Origin: Alphaproteobacteria bacterium
GTDB lineage: Bacteria; Pseudomonadota; Alphaproteobacteria; Geminicoccales; Geminicoccaceae
DNA: 60,405 nucleotides
Assembly: GCA_026982705.1 (NCBI GenBank)
Contig: JALSGP010000022.1
Location: 1 to 60,405 of the forward strand
Reading direction: 5' to 3'
This document shows positions 1-8,596 of the stretch, in pieces. Numbering within the stretch: the stretch's first letter is position 1; each line of letters opens with the position of its first letter. The notes beneath the pieces are model-generated. The model made no database searches. It saw nothing but the letters and a program-made list of their open reading frames with translations, and was not told where the DNA came from. A program made the translations under genes and the position numbers.

Positions 1-800
1 CCCACTTCCGGGCGGGCGCGGTCGAGATCGGTGACCAGCCGGTCGAGCGTGCCCTCCGCCCGCCGCCGTCCGAGGGTGGCGAGCAGCGCTTCCAGTTCGT
101 TCGCCTCCACCAGCGCCCAGAAGGAATCCCCGGCCCGCCAGGCGGGATCGAAGGGCCCTTCGGGGTCGAAATAGGCCTCCCCCATCAGCACCGCGTCCAC
201 CGGCACCAGACGTCCCGCCGGCACCAGGCCCGTCGCGCCGAGGACCTCCTCCAGATCGTCGAGATCGAGATAGCGGGCCCGGATCCGTGCCCGCGCCGCC
301 GGCAGCAGGCGATAGTACCAGTAGCCGCGCTCCAGCTGCGCGTGGGCGCTGGTCCCGATCACCGCCACCCCGCCCGGTCGCAGCACCCGGGCGATCTCGG
401 CGAGTGCCCGCTTCCAGCCGGCGAAGGGATCCCCGGCCTCGCCCGGCAGATGGTGCAGCACCTGGTTGATCAGCACCGCGTCGAAGCTGGCCTCCGGCCA
501 GGGCAGGTCGAGGGCGGAGCCGTGGCGCAGCTCCAGCCGGCCCGCTTCGAGCGCCGCCTCCAGCTTGGCCGCCGCCCGCTCCAGCATCGCCGGCTCCAGA
601 TCGAGGCCGACGAGACGGCCGAGATGGGGCTCCAGGGCGGCCAGATAGTTGCCGGTCCCGCAGCCCACCTCCAGCAGCGTCAGCTCGGCGGGGGGACGTC
701 CGGCGCGGTGGAGATGCCCCAGCACCGCCGCCACTCCCACGGCCCGCCGGGTGCGGTCGTAGTGGGCCGCGGTCTCGGCGTAGCGCTCGTAGCTGCTCAA
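1..800 (-). CDS. Class I SAM-dependent methyltransferase, 3' end cut by window edge
   Basis: The first 266 codons are visible and the frame runs off the left edge without a stop. The start is a TTG at 798-800 giving MSSYERYAETAAHYD. No ATG or GTG fits better, and a purine-rich stretch (GGAACGGAGCGGGG) precedes it. SAM motif I is LLEVGCGTGNYLA, and the later VLINQVLHHL and EIARVLRPGG motifs are typical of the Methyltransf_11/25 families (UbiE-like fold). The opening resembles small-molecule methyltransferases. The substrate cannot be inferred. The gene runs away from the next methyltransferase on the same strand. The family call is secure and the exact start is less so. Confidence 0.8.
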   Translation of the reverse strand, partial: MSSYERYAETAAHYDRTRRAVGVAAVLGHLHRAGRPPAELTLLEVGCGTGNYLAALEPHLGRLVGLDLEPAMLERAAAKLEAALEAGRLELRHGSALDLPWPEASFDAVLINQVLHHLPGEAGDPFAGWKRALAEIARVLRPGGVAVIGTSAHAQLERGYWYYRLLPAARARIRARYLDLDDLEEVLGATGLVPAGRLVPVDAVLMGEAYFDPEGPFDPAWRAGDSFWALVEANELEALLATLGRRRAEGTLDRLVTDLDRARPEV

Positions 801-830
801 GGCCCCGCTCCGTTCCGTTCCCGCACCGCC

Positions 831-1424
831 CTATCGGGCGCGCCTCCCGCCGGCAAGTCCCGCCGGGTGCCACAGCGATCCCTCCAGCACCCGACCGTCC
901 TCCTCGAACACCTCGTAGATCACCGGACGCAGCCGGGGGGCCAGCACCGCCTCCAGCTCCCGGCGGGAGATGCAGTGCTCGCGGCGGGTGCCGTGCCGGC
1001 GGTGATCCTCCTCGCCGAAGGTGCACACCAGCACCGCGCCCGTCGGCGCGAGCACGTCCAGCAGCCGGTGCCACTGTTCCGGCGGGGGCCGGTAGCGGAT
1101 CACCAGCAACAGATCGAAGGGACCGAGGCCGGCGAGGGCGTCCTCCTCGTCGAGATCGGCCCGGCGCACGGCGACCCGCACGCCGGCCGCCCGGGCGCGC
1201 GCCTCCAGGAGGCGCAGGGCCTCGGCCGAGATGTCGAGGGCGGTGACGGCGAATCCCCGGGCGGCGAGGGGGACGGCGTGCCGTCCCGCGCCCGCCGCCA
1301 CGTCCAGCACCCGCCCCGGTGGCAGTGCCGGCAGCAGGCGCAGCAGGAAGGGTTCGGGCGCCGGGAGATCGTGGCTGCGGCGCCGCCAGCGATCCTCCCA
1401 GCGTCGACGGTCGGCCTCGCTCAC
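831..1424 (-). CDS. Small class I SAM methyltransferase (TehB-like)
   Basis: A 197-residue protein from a GTG at 1422-1424 (VSEADRRRWEDRW). SAM motif I is RVLDVAAGAGRHAVPLA, followed by ALDISAEAL and an acidic motif II region, then FDLLLVIRYRPP. This layout matches the short TehB/thiopurine-type methyltransferases with a WEDRW-like opening. The gene lies 13 bp downstream of the GlcG-like gene on the same strand and 30 bp upstream of the edge methyltransferase, so the three may be co-transcribed. The substrate is unknown; tellurite or another small molecule is only a family-level possibility. A longer reading frame upstream would overlap the exported neighbour and is unlikely. Confidence 0.75.
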   Translation of the reverse strand: MSEADRRRWEDRWRRRSHDLPAPEPFLLRLLPALPPGRVLDVAAGAGRHAVPLAARGFAVTALDISAEALRLLEARARAAGVRVAVRRADLDEEDALAGLGPFDLLLVIRYRPPPEQWHRLLDVLAPTGAVLVCTFGEEDHRRHGTRREHCISRRELEAVLAPRLRPVIYEVFEEDGRVLEGSLWHPAGLAGGRRAR

Positions 1425-1437
1425 CCGTGCGCTCCGC

Positions 1438-1941
1438 TCAGAAGGGCAGGCGATCCGCCACCGCCTCGATGCCGGCCCGGGCGCAGGCCGCGTCCTCCTC
1501 GCCGGAGGGACTGCCGGAGACCCCCACCGCGCCCACGATGCGCCCCGCCACCTCGACGGGCACGCCGCCACCCAGCATCAGGGCCCCGGGCACGAAGCGG
1601 GCGCCGGAATCGATGGTGCCGGTCCGGGTCGCCGCCGCCAGAGCGCCGGTGTCGCTACGGAAGCTCACCGCCGTCCAGGCCTTGCGGACCGCGGTCTCCG
1701 GCGTGTGGGGGCCGGCCAGCACGTCGCGCAGCAGCGCCTGGGGGACGCCGAAGCGGTCCACCACCGCCGCCGCCACCTGATAGCCCCTGGCCCGGCAGGC
1801 CGCCACCGCCCCGGCCACGATCCCGTGGGCCAGGTCGGGGTGGAGGGTGCGGAATTCGACGAGCGCCTCCCCGCTCTCACCGGCGGTGGCCGGCAGGGCG
1901 AAGAGGGCGAGCAGAGCGAATGCGGACGCGATTCCGCGCAT
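1438..1941 (-). CDS. Exported GlcG/HbpS-family (DUF336) protein
   Basis: A 167-residue protein starting at ATG 1941 after a strong ribosome site (GGAGGAG, 6 bases upstream). Residues 1-20 (MRGIASAFALLALFALPATA) form a clear signal peptide, so it is probably periplasmic. The rest matches the GlcG/HbpS heme-binding-type fold: AAVVDRFGVPQALLRD, the KAWTAVSFR helix and the FVPGALMLGGGVPV glycine-rich loop. Family members bind heme or other small ligands, or act as redox-sensing accessory proteins; the actual ligand here is unknown. It is the likely first gene of a leftward group with the two methyltransferases. Confidence 0.8.
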   Translation of the reverse strand: MRGIASAFALLALFALPATAGESGEALVEFRTLHPDLAHGIVAGAVAACRARGYQVAAAVVDRFGVPQALLRDVLAGPHTPETAVRKAWTAVSFRSDTGALAAATRTGTIDSGARFVPGALMLGGGVPVEVAGRIVGAVGVSGSPSGEEDAACARAGIEAVADRLPF

Positions 1942-2232
1942 GGCGCTCCTCCTCCGTCCGATCGCGCCCCGGCGCCGGGGCGACGATCGAGGTTCCGGGG
2001 CACGCCTCCGCCGTGACAGGGAAATCCCTGTCCGTCCTTGAACGGGATCAAGCGCTACCCGCGTCGCGGGATGCCGGTCGCGACCCTCGGCCCGGGCGTC
2101 GATCCGCCGCTCGGGGTCCGGTGAGGGTCGGGCGGGTCCGGACGAGGCCGTTAACCGGATGTCAGGAAAGTCGTGCTCTGTTCGGCGCGAACGCGTCCGG
2201 ACGTGGTCGCTCATCCCTGGAGGTTCGCGTCG

Positions 2233-3603
2233 ATGAGGATGTTTCCGCTCCGCTCGGGCAAGGACGAGGAGGTGCTGATCCGCGAGCTCGAGGCCCTGAT
2301 CCGCGGCCAGCTCGACATCGCCGACCGCATCCGCGATGCCGCCACCAGCCGCCTGGTCGGCGAACTCGCCCGCGTCCTGCGGCAGGAGGCGCGCGACCGG
2401 CTCGCCGGTGTCGTGGCCATCGCCGAGGGTTCGCTGAAACTCTCCGTCCTCGCCCTCGAGATGCTCTCCGCCACCCGCGAACAGACGGAGCGCAGCCACG
2501 CCATCGCCGCGGCGGTGGAGCAGATGTCCGCCACCGTGGGCGAGATCGGGCGCCATTCGGACGCGGTGGCGCGGGAGGCGGAACAGGTGCGCGACACCGC
2601 CCGCGAGGGCGCGGAGCGGGCCCATCGGGCGGTGGAGAACGCCCGCAATCTGGTGGAGACGGTGGAGGCGGTCACCCGCCGGGTGGAGTCCCTCTCCGCC
2701 ACCGCCCGCCGCATCGGTGAGATCGTCGGCCGCATCGACGAGATCGCCGAGGAGACCAAGCTGCTCGCCCTCAACGCCAGCATCGAGGCGGCGCGGGCCG
2801 GCGAGGCCGGCCGCAGCTTCGCGGTGGTGGCCGGCGAGGTGCGGGCGCTGGCCCAGAAGACCGCCGAGGCCACCCGCGAGGTGCACGAGCGGATCGGCAA
2901 TTTCGACCGCGAGGTGGCGGCCATCGTCGAGACCCTCGCCGACAGCGAGGAGGTGATGACGGCCACCCGCGCCACCCTGGGCGAGCTGGGCGAGGCCATG
3001 GACCAGGTGCGCGAGCGCATCGAGGCGGTCACCGGCAAGATGGGGGAGATCGCCTCGGCGCTGGCCCAGCAGGGCGAGGCCACCAACGAGATCTCCGCCA
3101 ATGTGGGGGCCATCGCCACGGCGGCGGAGGAGAACCAGGCCAAGGCCCAGGAGCTGGTCGAATCGGCCGAATCCCTGGAGGGAGTCATCAAGAAGGAACT
3201 CGAGATCCTCGCCCGCATGGACTTCGCCGGCAAGGTCGTGCACCTCGCCATCGCCGACCACGTGATGTGGAAGAAGCGCCTCCTCGCCATGGCCAGCGGA
3301 CGGCTGGTGCTGCGGCCGGACGAGCTCACGGATCACCGCTGCTGCCGGCTCGGTCGCTGGTACTACGGGGAGGGGCGGGAGCGCTTCGGCGACCATCCGG
3401 ACTTCCGTGCCCTCGAGGAACCGCACGAACGGGTCCACCGCCACGGCATCGAGGCGGCGAAGCGCTTCCAGGAGGGGGACGTGGACGGCGCCCTCGCCGC
3501 CATCGCCGAGGTGGAGAAGGCCTCGAAGGAGGTGGTGGCCTGCCTCCTGCGCCTCACCGCCCTGTTCGACGAATCCGCATCCGCCGAACGGAAGGCGGCC
3601 TGA
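2233..3603 (+). CDS. Soluble methyl-accepting chemoreceptor with C-terminal zinc-binding CZB domain
   Basis: A 456-residue chemoreceptor without membrane segments, so cytoplasmic. The start is ATG 2233 with TGGAGG nine bases upstream; a GTG further up lacks a site. Coiled-coil signalling helices flank the conserved tip ([17 protein letters not shown], about residues 177-193), which contacts CheA/CheW. From about residue 336 a CZB domain is visible: HLAIADH, then [11 protein letters not shown], then [11 protein letters not shown], supplying the His-Cys-His-His zinc ligands. CZB receptors sense zinc occupancy, hypochlorous acid or redox state. No che gene lies nearby, so it must act on a signalling array encoded elsewhere. 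It is one of four receptors in this window. Confidence 0.92.
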   Translation: MRMFPLRSGKDEEVLIRELEALIRGQLDIADRIRDAATSRLVGELARVLRQEARDRLAGVVAIAEGSLKLSVLALEMLSATREQTERSHAIAAAVEQMSATVGEIGRHSDAVAREAEQVRDTAREGAERAHRAVENARNLVETVEAVTRRVESLSATARRIGEIVGRIDEIAEETKLLALNASIEAARAGEAGRSFAVVAGEVRALAQKTAEATREVHERIGNFDREVAAIVETLADSEEVMTATRATLGELGEAMDQVRERIEAVTGKMGEIASALAQQGEATNEISANVGAIATAAEENQAKAQELVESAESLEGVIKKELEILARMDFAGKVVHLAIADHVMWKKRLLAMASGRLVLRPDELTDHRCCRLGRWYYGEGRERFGDHPDFRALEEPHERVHRHGIEAAKRFQEGDVDGALAAIAEVEKASKEVVACLLRLTALFDESASAERKAA

Positions 3604-4232
3604 CGCCCCCCGGTCCCGTGGTCCGTCTCCCGCGGGCGGCCCCGGGGCCGCCCGCGGCACGTCCGTCGTCCCGATCGGCCGCCGGCACCGCGCGGGCCCT
3701 CGCCCCGGCCGCGCACCGGCGGAGTGAGCCCGGACCGGGGCGTGGCCGCACGGCCGGGATCCGGCCCGGTCTCGTATCGCGCGCCGCTCCGTGCGGGGAG
3801 GGGACGGAAACGCCCCGGGCAGGGGACGGAGACGGCGGGTCCGGATGGGGACGGGGGCGGCCTCCCCCACGGCCCCTCCGCCGGCATCCACCCGGCCCGC
3901 CCCGGCAGCCTCACCCGTGGCGGTGGCACGCGCCGGCCCCGTCCCGCGGCCGTTCCCGTGCGAGGCGCACTTCTCCGATCCCTCGCCCATCGCGTCCGAT
4001 GCCCTCGGATCCGGCCCCGCGCTCCCACCGCCACGGGACGACGTCGACGGGGGCGGCCCGCCACGGATTCGGGACTCCCTCTCCCGGCGGCCGGACTCCC
4101 GCCGCCACCGCCGCGGCCGGTGCCCCGGCCCGCATCCCCGCCCCGTCGGGACCGCGGCGTGCCGGGCGGGGACGGGGTGACTTGAGCGCGGAGCGGCCCT
4201 CTGCGAGGGAGGGACGGCGACGGAGAAGCGGG
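3604..4232. other. Gene-free spacer of about 630 bases
   Basis: Apart from the palindrome at its left end I see no gene. Open frames exist on both strands, but they are Arg/Pro/Gly-rich with no ribosome site and no recognisable motif. The + strand is visibly C-rich. The promoter for the phosphatase must lie in its right half, but no clear -35/-10 pair stands out. Confidence 0.6.
3630..3657. terminator. Perfect 28-bp GC palindrome, probable terminator of the CZB receptor
   Basis: The two 14-base arms, CCGCGGGCGGCCCC and GGGGCCGCCCGCGG, are exact reverse complements. They begin 26 bases after the stop codon. There is no T run after the hairpin, so if it terminates transcription it does so as a GC-hairpin type or with Rho. 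Placement right after a stop supports the terminator reading. Confidence 0.6.
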
Positions 4233-5090
4233 ATGAGGCATGCGGGGGACGCGCGTCGGCTGGAGCTGCCCGCGGCGTGGGCGGGCGTGCTGGTGGTGGG
4301 CGACGTCCACGGCCACGCCGACCGCTTCGCCGCCTTCGCCGAATGGGCGCGGGTGCGCGGGCTCTACCTGATCCAGCTCGGCGATCTGGTGGACCGCGGT
4401 CCCGATACGCCCGGGGCCCTGCGTCTGGCCCGTCTGCTCGGGGAGAGCGGCCGCGGCGAGATCCTCGCCGGCAACCACGAGTTCAAACTCCATCGCATCC
4501 TCACCGGTCGCGCCGTCCGCATCGCCGCCGAACACCGGGAGACCCTCCGCCAGCTGCGGACGGCCCCCGACGGGCGCGCCCTCGAGGACTGGTTCGTGCG
4601 CGCCTTTTCCTCGTTCCCCCTCGTCCTCGGGCTCGGCGGGACGGTGCTGGTCCACGGGGCGCTCGCCCCCGACATGTGCCCGCCGGTGATGCGTTTCGAC
4701 CGCCGCCGGCGCACCCTCGCCCTCTTCGGCGAGGTGACGGGCCGCCGGGCGGACGGTCTGCCCCTGCGCACCTACCGCTGGCTGGACGCCCTGCCGGAGG
4801 GCCTGCTGGTGATCGCCGGCCACGATCCGCTGAGCGGCGAGGTCCTCCATCTGCGCCGGGGACGGCGGGGGGCGCGCCTCCTCCATCTGGACTCCGGCGC
4901 GGGGCAGGGAGGCCCCCTCTCGGCGGCGGTGCTGGACCGCCGGGGACGCCTGTGCCGCACCCTCCAGATCCCGCCCGGGACCACCGTCCCCCGTCCCTGT
5001 CCGGTGGTCCCCTGGCCCGGGGACGATCTCAGCGGGGCGGTCGGGCCGGCGTCACCAGCTCCAGGCGCACGTGCCGCAGATCGAGGGTGA
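4233..5090 (+). CDS. Calcineurin-like metallophosphoesterase (PrpA/serine-threonine phosphatase type)
   Basis: A 285-residue protein from ATG 4233, with GGAG seven bases upstream. The metal-binding signature is complete: GDVHGH (residues about 23-28), GDLVDRGP, then GNHE, with a later HGALAP histidine and GHDPL. This order (GDxHG, GDxxDRG, GNHE, H, GH) defines the PPP-type phosphoesterases such as bacterial PrpA or ApaH. The substrate could be phosphoprotein or dinucleoside polyphosphate and cannot be told from sequence. Its last 62 bases overlap the DUF3553 gene on the other strand. Confidence 0.85.
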   Translation: MRHAGDARRLELPAAWAGVLVVGDVHGHADRFAAFAEWARVRGLYLIQLGDLVDRGPDTPGALRLARLLGESGRGEILAGNHEFKLHRILTGRAVRIAAEHRETLRQLRTAPDGRALEDWFVRAFSSFPLVLGLGGTVLVHGALAPDMCPPVMRFDRRRRTLALFGEVTGRRADGLPLRTYRWLDALPEGLLVIAGHDPLSGEVLHLRRGRRGARLLHLDSGAGQGGPLSAAVLDRRGRLCRTLQIPPGTTVPRPCPVVPWPGDDLSGAVGPASPAPGARAADRG

Positions 5091-5220
5091 GCTTGCCCCG
5101 CTCCTCGAAGTTGACGGTGAGGTGCCAGCCGGCGGCCGACTGGATCTGACCGAGCCCCCAGTCGGGCCGCGCCGGATGGCGCACGAAGGCGCCGGGCACC
5201 AGTCGCGGATCCCGCGTCAT
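5029..5220 (-). CDS. Small DUF3553-type protein
   Basis: A 63-residue protein starting at ATG 5220 after a strong site (AAAGGAGCGGAGGTGAGG). The pattern PGAFVRHPARPDWGLGQIQS followed by VNFEERGKLTL matches the short DUF3553 family, an SH3-like fold also seen as a tail on UvrD/PcrA-like helicases, where it is implicated in RNA polymerase contact. Here it stands alone. Its end is tail-to-tail with the phosphatase gene, and its 3' 62 bases lie antisense to it. Its role is unknown. Confidence 0.75.
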   Translation of the reverse strand: MTRDPRLVPGAFVRHPARPDWGLGQIQSAAGWHLTVNFEERGKLTLDLRHVRLELVTPARPPR

Positions 5221-5385
5221 CCTCACCTCCGCTCCTTTCGTGGAGCATGGAGTCGCCGCCACGACGGCGCAAGTCCCCGCGGGGATGCCGCACCGGCACC
5301 ATCCGATACGCCCCGGACGCGAACCTCCTTGAGCCGACAGAGTTAACGAATCCCTAATCCGGGCGAACGGTCCGGGAGGCCCGTG

Positions 5386-6261
5386 ATGTCCACGGTCGAA
5401 GTGACCCGGCTTCCGACCCGGGACGAAGTCTCTCGACGGACATGGATCGTCTTCTCCGACGAGAACATTCACGCCATACTGGACGACGAGGGTGTCCTCC
5501 TGGCCGAGATGCGGCACCCCGAGGGATGTCGCTTCACGCCGTCGCTCCTCGACTCGGGACTGCGGCTGCACGAGCGGCTGCAGCGCGACGTCGCCGCGGG
5601 CCGTCTCGCCGTCCGCTATCTGGTGTGGGCCTCGGCGCGACCCGATGCGTGGAACTTGGGCGGCGACCTGCGCCGCTTCCTGGCCTGGGTGGAGGCGGGC
5701 GACGCGGCGGCACTGCGCGCCTATGCCCGCACCTGCACCCGCCTCGTCCACGAGACCTGGCGGGCACTCGACCTGCCGCTGCGCACCGTCGCCCTGGTGC
5801 GGGGGCGGGCCTTCGGCGGCGGCTTCGAGGCGGCCCTCGCCTGCGACCTGCTGCTGGCGGAGGCGGACGCCCGCTTCGGCCTGCCCGAGGCCCTCTTCGG
5901 CCTGTTCCCGGGCATGGGGGCCTGGAGTCTGCTGGCCCGCCGCGCCGACCGGGCGTTGGTGCGGCGGCTGGTGGAGGAGGCGGAGACGGTGACGGCCCGC
6001 GAGCTGCACGACCGCGGCCTCGTCCACCGGCTGCTGCCGCCGGGCGGGGCCCTTTCGGGGCTCCGCACCTTCGTGCGGGAACGGGCACTCGTCTTCGCCC
6101 GCGATCTCGCCCTCGACCGGGTGCGGCGACGGGTGGAGGCCCTGACCCGGCACGAGCTGGACGACATCGTGGAGATCTGGGTGGCGCGGGCACTCGCGCT
6201 GGAGCCGGCCATGCGCCGCCGCATGCGCCACTTCGCCCGCTGTCAGGCGCGGGCGCGGTAG
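5386..6261 (+). CDS. rpfF: DSF (diffusible signal factor) synthase, RpfF-type crotonase
   Basis: A 291-residue enoyl-CoA-hydratase-fold protein from ATG 5386, with GGGAGG six bases upstream. It follows Xanthomonas RpfF closely in the order WNLGGDLRRFL, RGRAFGGGFEAALACD, FGLPEALFGLFPGMGAWS and VEIWVARAL. The two catalytic glutamates of RpfF are present 20 residues apart (E148 in GGGFEAAL and E168 in GLPEALF), the spacing of E141/E161 in the Xanthomonas enzyme. By family, it makes cis-2-unsaturated fatty acid signals from acyl-ACP by dehydration and thioester cleavage. No rpfC, rpfG or rpfR sensor lies nearby. The last 19 bases overlap folB on the opposite strand. Confidence 0.9.
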   Translation: MSTVEVTRLPTRDEVSRRTWIVFSDENIHAILDDEGVLLAEMRHPEGCRFTPSLLDSGLRLHERLQRDVAAGRLAVRYLVWASARPDAWNLGGDLRRFLAWVEAGDAAALRAYARTCTRLVHETWRALDLPLRTVALVRGRAFGGGFEAALACDLLLAEADARFGLPEALFGLFPGMGAWSLLARRADRALVRRLVEEAETVTARELHDRGLVHRLLPPGGALSGLRTFVRERALVFARDLALDRVRRRVEALTRHELDDIVEIWVARALALEPAMRRRMRHFARCQARAR

Positions 6262-6629
6262 AGGCTCACCTCCGGCACGCCGCGGCCGGCGTAGATCTCC
6301 GGCTTGCGCACCACCACCCGGCAGGCCTCCACCCGCGGATCGGCGAGACAGAAGGCCACGAGATCCTCGGCCAGCTCCTCCAGGAGCCCGGTGTGGGGTC
6401 GTGCGGGCCACGCCTCCGTCAGATGACGGTGGAGACGGTCGTAGTCGAGACAGGCCGCGAGCCCGCCGCGGCGGTCGCGGGGCGCGCGGCGGTAGAGTTC
6501 CACCTCCACCTCCACCGGCTGCGGCCGACGTCGCTCCTCCTCCCGCACCCCCACCCGCAGCCACAGCCGCACGGCCCGGAGCGCCACGCACTCCCAGTCG
6601 CCGTCGCGCCGCCAGAGGGGAGCGCTCAC
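6243..6629 (-). CDS. folB: Dihydroneopterin aldolase-like protein (FolB)
   Basis: A 128-residue protein from GTG 6627-6629. Conserved FolB features are LRAVRLWLRVGVREEER near the N-terminus, the CLDYDRLHRHL helix, LLEELAEDLVAFCL and VVVRKPEIYA. By family, it cleaves dihydroneopterin in folate synthesis or epimerises it. The start overlaps the repA stop as GTGA, so translation is probably coupled to repA. Housekeeping folate synthesis under a replication-gene operon is unusual. A folK gene lies 14 kb away. The C-terminal end overlaps rpfF by 19 bp. Confidence 0.8.
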   Translation of the reverse strand: MSAPLWRRDGDWECVALRAVRLWLRVGVREEERRRPQPVEVEVELYRRAPRDRRGGLAACLDYDRLHRHLTEAWPARPHTGLLEELAEDLVAFCLADPRVEACRVVVRKPEIYAGRGVPEVSLYRARA

Positions 6630-7543
6630 ACCGGGATCTCCCCGGCATCCGGCGGGGCGAGGATCTCGGGCGGACGCCGGTGGCGCGGCCAGAAGCTCAC
6701 GAGGATGCGCTCGTTGGTGGACCAGCGGCGCGACTCGAAACCGTTCCTCTCGGCGTCCTCCCGATCGGCGGGATCGAAGCTCATGGCGATGTGATAGTCC
6801 GGGAGATCGTCGTCCTCGACGACCTTCTTGAGCTGGGGCTTGAAGAAGCGCGGCTCCAGCACCGAACCGCACTTCTCGATCAGCTTGGGGAGACTGATCA
6901 CCCAGCAGTCCTGATGTCCGCAGTGTTTGCGGGCCAGTTCGTAGAGCCGCCGCTTGAGCCCCATGGAGATGTGGAAGTATTCCTGGTTGATGGTCAGGAC
7001 GCGACGATCCTTGACGATGGCCCGGAACATCCAGTCGTTGAGGGTGATCTCGCACGCCCCCATGATGCGCTTGCCGTTGCGGGTGGTGCGCTCGAGGATG
7101 CGGAAGGTCTCGATCCAGCCGAAGCCGCGCCGCTCGCGCACCTCCCCCGCCTCGATGGTGGTGACGATGGTGGTGGAGCGCAGCCGGTAGAGGGCGTCCA
7201 GGAACAGTTCGTAGGCGCGCTTGCCGGTGCCGCGGCCGGTGACCTTGAGGAAGTTGTGGGCGGAGAAGCGCACCGTGCGATCCACCGGCAGCCCCCGCTC
7301 CAGCCGGTCGTTGATGATGGACGCCACGTAGATGAGCACGTCCTTGTCCCAGATGGTGGCGATGCCGCGCGAACCCGGCCGCACCTCGATGCGCACCTTG
7401 CCGTCGTCGTAGACCAGCGGCCGCATGCGCGGGGCCTTCTGCAGGGAGAAGAAGGGGAACTCCATCAGCGCCCGGTCGTCCTTGAAGGGGGCGTTGACGA
7501 GACTGTCGAGGAAGAGGTCGACCTGCTTCTCCGCCACACTCAC
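6626..7543 (-). CDS. repA: Replication initiator protein A (RPA family, plasmid/chromid type)
   Basis: A 305-residue protein from GTG 7541-7543, with GGGAG eight bases upstream. It carries the RPA-family hallmarks in order: ALMEFPFFSLQKAPR (about 25-39), GIATIWDKDVLIYVAS, SAHNFLKVTGRGTGKRAYE, LRSTTIVTTIEAG, GWIETFRIL, VLTINQEYFHISMGLKRRL and ELARKHCGHQDCW. By family, it binds iterons and opens the origin of alphaproteobacterial plasmids with winged-helix domains. No iterons flank it; the only array in the window lies at 39.2-39.7 kb. It is the middle gene of RHH-repA-folB with 4-base GTGA overlaps at both ends. Confidence 0.92.
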   Translation of the reverse strand: MSVAEKQVDLFLDSLVNAPFKDDRALMEFPFFSLQKAPRMRPLVYDDGKVRIEVRPGSRGIATIWDKDVLIYVASIINDRLERGLPVDRTVRFSAHNFLKVTGRGTGKRAYELFLDALYRLRSTTIVTTIEAGEVRERRGFGWIETFRILERTTRNGKRIMGACEITLNDWMFRAIVKDRRVLTINQEYFHISMGLKRRLYELARKHCGHQDCWVISLPKLIEKCGSVLEPRFFKPQLKKVVEDDDLPDYHIAMSFDPADREDAERNGFESRRWSTNERILVSFWPRHRRPPEILAPPDAGEIPV

Positions 7544-7770
7544 GGTCTCGGCTCCCGTCGCGGACCGGGGGGACGGCGCCGGTCGCGGATCTCCTCGGCG
7601 GGCACGGCGTAGCCGGCCCGGGCCAGGGCCTCGAGCACCAGCGCGCGCACGGTGGTGTCCTCCGCCGCGGTGCGCGCCTTGAGCTGACGGACCACCGAGG
7701 CGGGGAGGGTGAGGGTGAGCTTGCGGTCTCCCGTTTCCATCGCCGTCGCCGTCTCGACCGCGGGCATCAT
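7540..7770 (-). CDS. Ribbon-helix-helix (CopG-like) protein upstream of repA
   Basis: Up to 76 residues. The RHH fold is visible as RKLTLTLPASVVRQLKARTAAEDTTVRALVLEAL: one beta strand followed by two helices, normally a dimeric operator binder. The start may be ATG 7770 or ATG 7740; neither has a strong ribosome site (GGAG lies 14 bases before 7770). The stop overlaps the repA start (GTGA), so it is translated with repA. The position fits a copy-number or auto-repressor of repA, which is inferred. Just upstream, GATCCGTA is directly repeated twice, a possible binding element. Confidence 0.72.
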   Translation of the reverse strand: MMPAVETATAMETGDRKLTLTLPASVVRQLKARTAAEDTTVRALVLEALARAGYAVPAEEIRDRRRPPGPRREPRP

Positions 7771-7927
7771 ACGGATCTACGGATCTCCGTCCAGACGCGC
7801 GAGTCGGGACGAAGGCGGATCGCGCACCGGACGAGGCCTCCTGTCGGATCCCGAAGCGCCGGGACTCCCGCGTTCCCGGGTCTCCTCCGCGCGATCGCCG
7901 AAGGGGTCGCGCCTCCGGTGTCCGCTC

Positions 7928-7957
7928 CTTGAACCCCTCCCGCCGGCTTCCTTTATG
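7928..7957 (+). promoter_or_regulatory. Putative heat-shock sigma factor promoter of hsp20
   Basis: CTTGAA at 7928-7933 and CCTTTATG at 7950-7957 resemble the -35 and -10 of alphaproteobacterial RpoH (sigma-32) promoters, with about 18 bases between CTTG and the -10. It lies 38 bases upstream of a small heat-shock gene, which supports the assignment. Confidence 0.5.
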
Positions 7958-7995
7958 CGGGGAAGGAACGGAAGGCGAACACGAGGAGAGCACCC

Positions 7996-8478
7996 ATGGC
8001 CGACTTCCGCCTGCCCGGTCTGTTCGGGCGCCGCGAGATCGCCGCCGGCGAGGACCCCTTCACCGCCCTCACCCGCGAGATGGACCGGCTGTTCGAGGAG
8101 ATGACCCGCAGTCTCGGACTGCCCCGCACCCCGGCCGGCGAGGTGATGCTGGTGCCGCGGGTCGACGTGAAGGAGACCGACGAGGCCGTGGTGGTGCAGG
8201 CCGAACTGCCCGGCGTCGCCGAGGGTGACGTGGAGGTGGAGTTCACCGACGGGGTCCTCACCATCCGCGGCGAGAAGAAGCAGGAGCGCGAGGAGAAGGA
8301 CAAGGGCTACTACGTGATGGAGCGGCGCTACGGCAGCTTCCTGCGCCGCGTCCCGATCCCCCTCGAGGTGGACGAGGCGCGCATCGAGGCCCGCTTCGAG
8401 CGGGGCGTGCTCACCGTCACCCTGCCCAAGAAGCCCGAGACCCGGCCCAAGCGGATCGAGATCCGGACCACAGGCTGA
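7996..8478 (+). CDS. Hsp20 small heat-shock protein
   Basis: A 160-residue protein from ATG 7996 after GAGGAG. The alpha-crystallin domain spans about residues 50-150: PRVDVKETDEAVVVQAELPG, GVLTIRGEKKQE, the GSFLRRVPIP loop and the closing RFERGVLTVTLPK beta strand that caps the family signature. By family, it forms oligomers that hold unfolding proteins for refolding by DnaK/ClpB. The N-terminal arm with DPFTALTREMDRLFEE is typical of bacterial class A members. It is flanked by a heat-shock-like promoter and a strong terminator, so it is probably a single-gene unit. Confidence 0.95.
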   Translation: MADFRLPGLFGRREIAAGEDPFTALTREMDRLFEEMTRSLGLPRTPAGEVMLVPRVDVKETDEAVVVQAELPGVAEGDVEVEFTDGVLTIRGEKKQEREEKDKGYYVMERRYGSFLRRVPIPLEVDEARIEARFERGVLTVTLPKKPETRPKRIEIRTTG

Positions 8479-8492
8479 GGGCCGCATCCCCC

Positions 8493-8518
8493 GACGCCCC
8501 GCCCGCCGGCGGGGCGTC
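8493..8518 (+). terminator. Hairpin after hsp20
   Basis: GACGCCCCGCC and GGCGGGGCGTC form a perfect 11-bp stem with a CGCC loop, 14 bases after the hsp20 stop. There is no long T run. Confidence 0.7.
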
Positions 8519-8596
8519 CCGCCTCCGGGACCCGCTCCGTTTTGCCGCCCGCGAATCCGCGCGCTATCTGGGCCCGGGGCAGGGCGGACGTGGACC

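Noticed and set aside
342-2720. A long 792-codon frame on the + strand
   Set aside because: It is antisense to or out of frame with genes having clear domains and has low-complexity composition typical of GC-rich shadows.
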